DNA of 31,819 nucleotides, taken from assembly GCA_002369175.1 (NCBI GenBank), contig DFES01000049.1, positions 5,490 to 37,308 of the forward strand, given 5' to 3'. This DNA is from Selenomonadaceae bacterium UBA3796. GTDB taxonomy: Bacteria > Bacillota > Negativicutes > Selenomonadales > Selenomonadaceae. The notes under the pieces are model-generated. The model was not told the DNA's origin. It did no database searches and was given only the letters and a program-made list of their open reading frames with translations. Numbering within the stretch: the first letter of the stretch is position 1; each line of letters starts with the position of its first letter. Shown piece by piece: positions 31,280 through 31,819 of the stretch. The translations under genes and the position numbers were made by a program.

Positions 31280-31672
31280 TTATACTCTTCTGCGCTTCGG
31301 CGGACGGCATCCATTGTGGGGGATCGGGGTAACGTCCTTGATCATGTTGACCTCAAGACCCGTTGCCTGCAGGGAGCGAATCGCTGCCTCGCGGCCGGCG
31401 CCGGGACCCTTTACGTATACCTCAACCTGCTTGAGTCCATGCTCCATTGCTGCCTTTGCGGCAACCTCCGCCGCCATCTGTGCAGCAAAGGGAGTACTCT
31501 TGCGGGAGCCACGGAAACCAAGACCACCGGCAGAAGCCCAGGAAAGTGCATTGCCGCTCTTGTCAGTGAGCGTCACGATGGTGTTGTTGAACGTAGAACT
31601 GATATGAGCTACGCCATATTCTATATTCTTGCGGACTTTCTTCTTCGTCCGGGTAGTTTTTTTAACTGCCAC
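31280..31672 (-). CDS. rpsK: 30S ribosomal protein S11
   Basis: A platform protein of the small subunit. The 130 residues contain the S11 pattern: HISSTFNNTIVTLTDKSGNALSWASAG in two parts, GFRGSRKSTPFAAQ, VEVYVKGPGAGREAAIRSL, and DVTPIPHNGCRPPKRRRV at the end. It starts with GTG after GAGGAGG at a 7-base distance. The gene lies 16 bases after rpsM. Confidence 0.98.
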   Translation of the reverse strand: MAVKKTTRTKKKVRKNIEYGVAHISSTFNNTIVTLTDKSGNALSWASAGGLGFRGSRKSTPFAAQMAAEVAAKAAMEHGLKQVEVYVKGPGAGREAAIRSLQATGLEVNMIKDVTPIPHNGCRPPKRRRV

Positions 31673-31688
31673 TCTGCATCCTCCTCAC

Positions 31689-31819
31689 TTAGTCCTTCTT
31701 CTTGCCTGCTACGAGCTTTTTCGGACCTTTCCGCGTACGGGCGTTGTTCTTCGTATTCTGCCCACGGACAGGAAGACCAAGACGGTGACGGCGGCCACGG
31801 TAGCAGCCGATATCAACGA
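31689..31819 (-). CDS. rpsM: 30S ribosomal protein S13 (3' part only)
   Basis: The last 42 codons of S13 run off the window edge. They read DIGCYRGRRHRLGLPVRGQ followed by TKNNARTRKGPKK and a lysine-rich end, the usual C-terminus that contacts tRNA and the head of the small subunit. The stop is at 31689-31691. The start and the rest of the operon lie beyond 31819. Confidence 0.95.
   Translation of the reverse strand, partial: VDIGCYRGRRHRLGLPVRGQNTKNNARTRKGPKKLVAGKKKD

Overview
The window is a gene-dense stretch of a Bacillota (Firmicutes) chromosome. Three features mark the group: a ctsR-mcsA-mcsB-clpC-radA heat-shock locus, a glutamine PRPP amidotransferase with a propeptide and Fe-S cysteines, and a Bacillus-type RqcH/NFACT protein. 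Protein style (a DapF-led purine run, LPP20-like exported protein, long acidic omega subunit, Clostridia-like S4) and a GC content judged by eye at a little over 50% suggest the Negativicutes, in the Selenomonas/Mitsuokella area. That placement is inference. No phage, integrase, CRISPR array or intact insertion sequence was seen.

Layout. (1) 1-132: tRNA-Pro(CGG) and a two-way terminator. (2) 138-10123, minus strand: one long run read right to left, dapF, yicC, remA, gmk, rpoZ, coaBC, purE, purF, purM, purN, purH, purD. Most genes overlap or lie within tens of bases, and a consensus-like promoter precedes dapF. (3) 10129-12618: a YvyF-like zinc protein (minus) and rqcH (plus), divergent, each with its own promoter. 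(4) 12628-14439, minus: cheR followed by a shortened phenylacetate-CoA-ligase-like protein. (5) 14582-21965, minus: ctsR, mcsA, mcsB, clpC, an unlisted 44-residue ORF, radA and a D,D-carboxypeptidase, behind a promoter with a CtsR-like repeat operator. (6) 21979-26516: small uncharacterised genes. These are a two-helix membrane protein, a DapF-like half protein without the catalytic cysteine, a Tat-exported amidase, an LPP20-like exported protein, and a divergent 516-residue HTH regulator. (7) 26682-29207, minus: an exported D-Ala-D-Ala dipeptidase and an IMP dehydrogenase of the Tritrichomonas-like type. (8) 29223-31819, minus: the end of the ribosomal alpha operon, rpsM (partial), rpsK, rpsD, rpoA, rplQ.

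How it works together. The pur genes supply IMP synthesis steps, with only the cyclohydrolase half of PurH encoded here. GuaB and Gmk carry IMP towards GTP. The ctsR locus handles protein quality control (arginine phosphorylation by McsB, degradation with ClpC), and RqcH handles stalled ribosomes. DacF-like, DdpX-like and amidase proteins act on peptidoglycan outside the cytoplasm, while DapF supplies meso-diaminopimelate.

The least explained items are the cysteine-less DapF paralogue with its membrane-protein neighbour, the 44-residue ORF in the clpC-radA junction, the C-terminally shortened ligase beside cheR, and the HTH regulator/LPP20-like divergent pair with repeated TGACAA half-sites between them.
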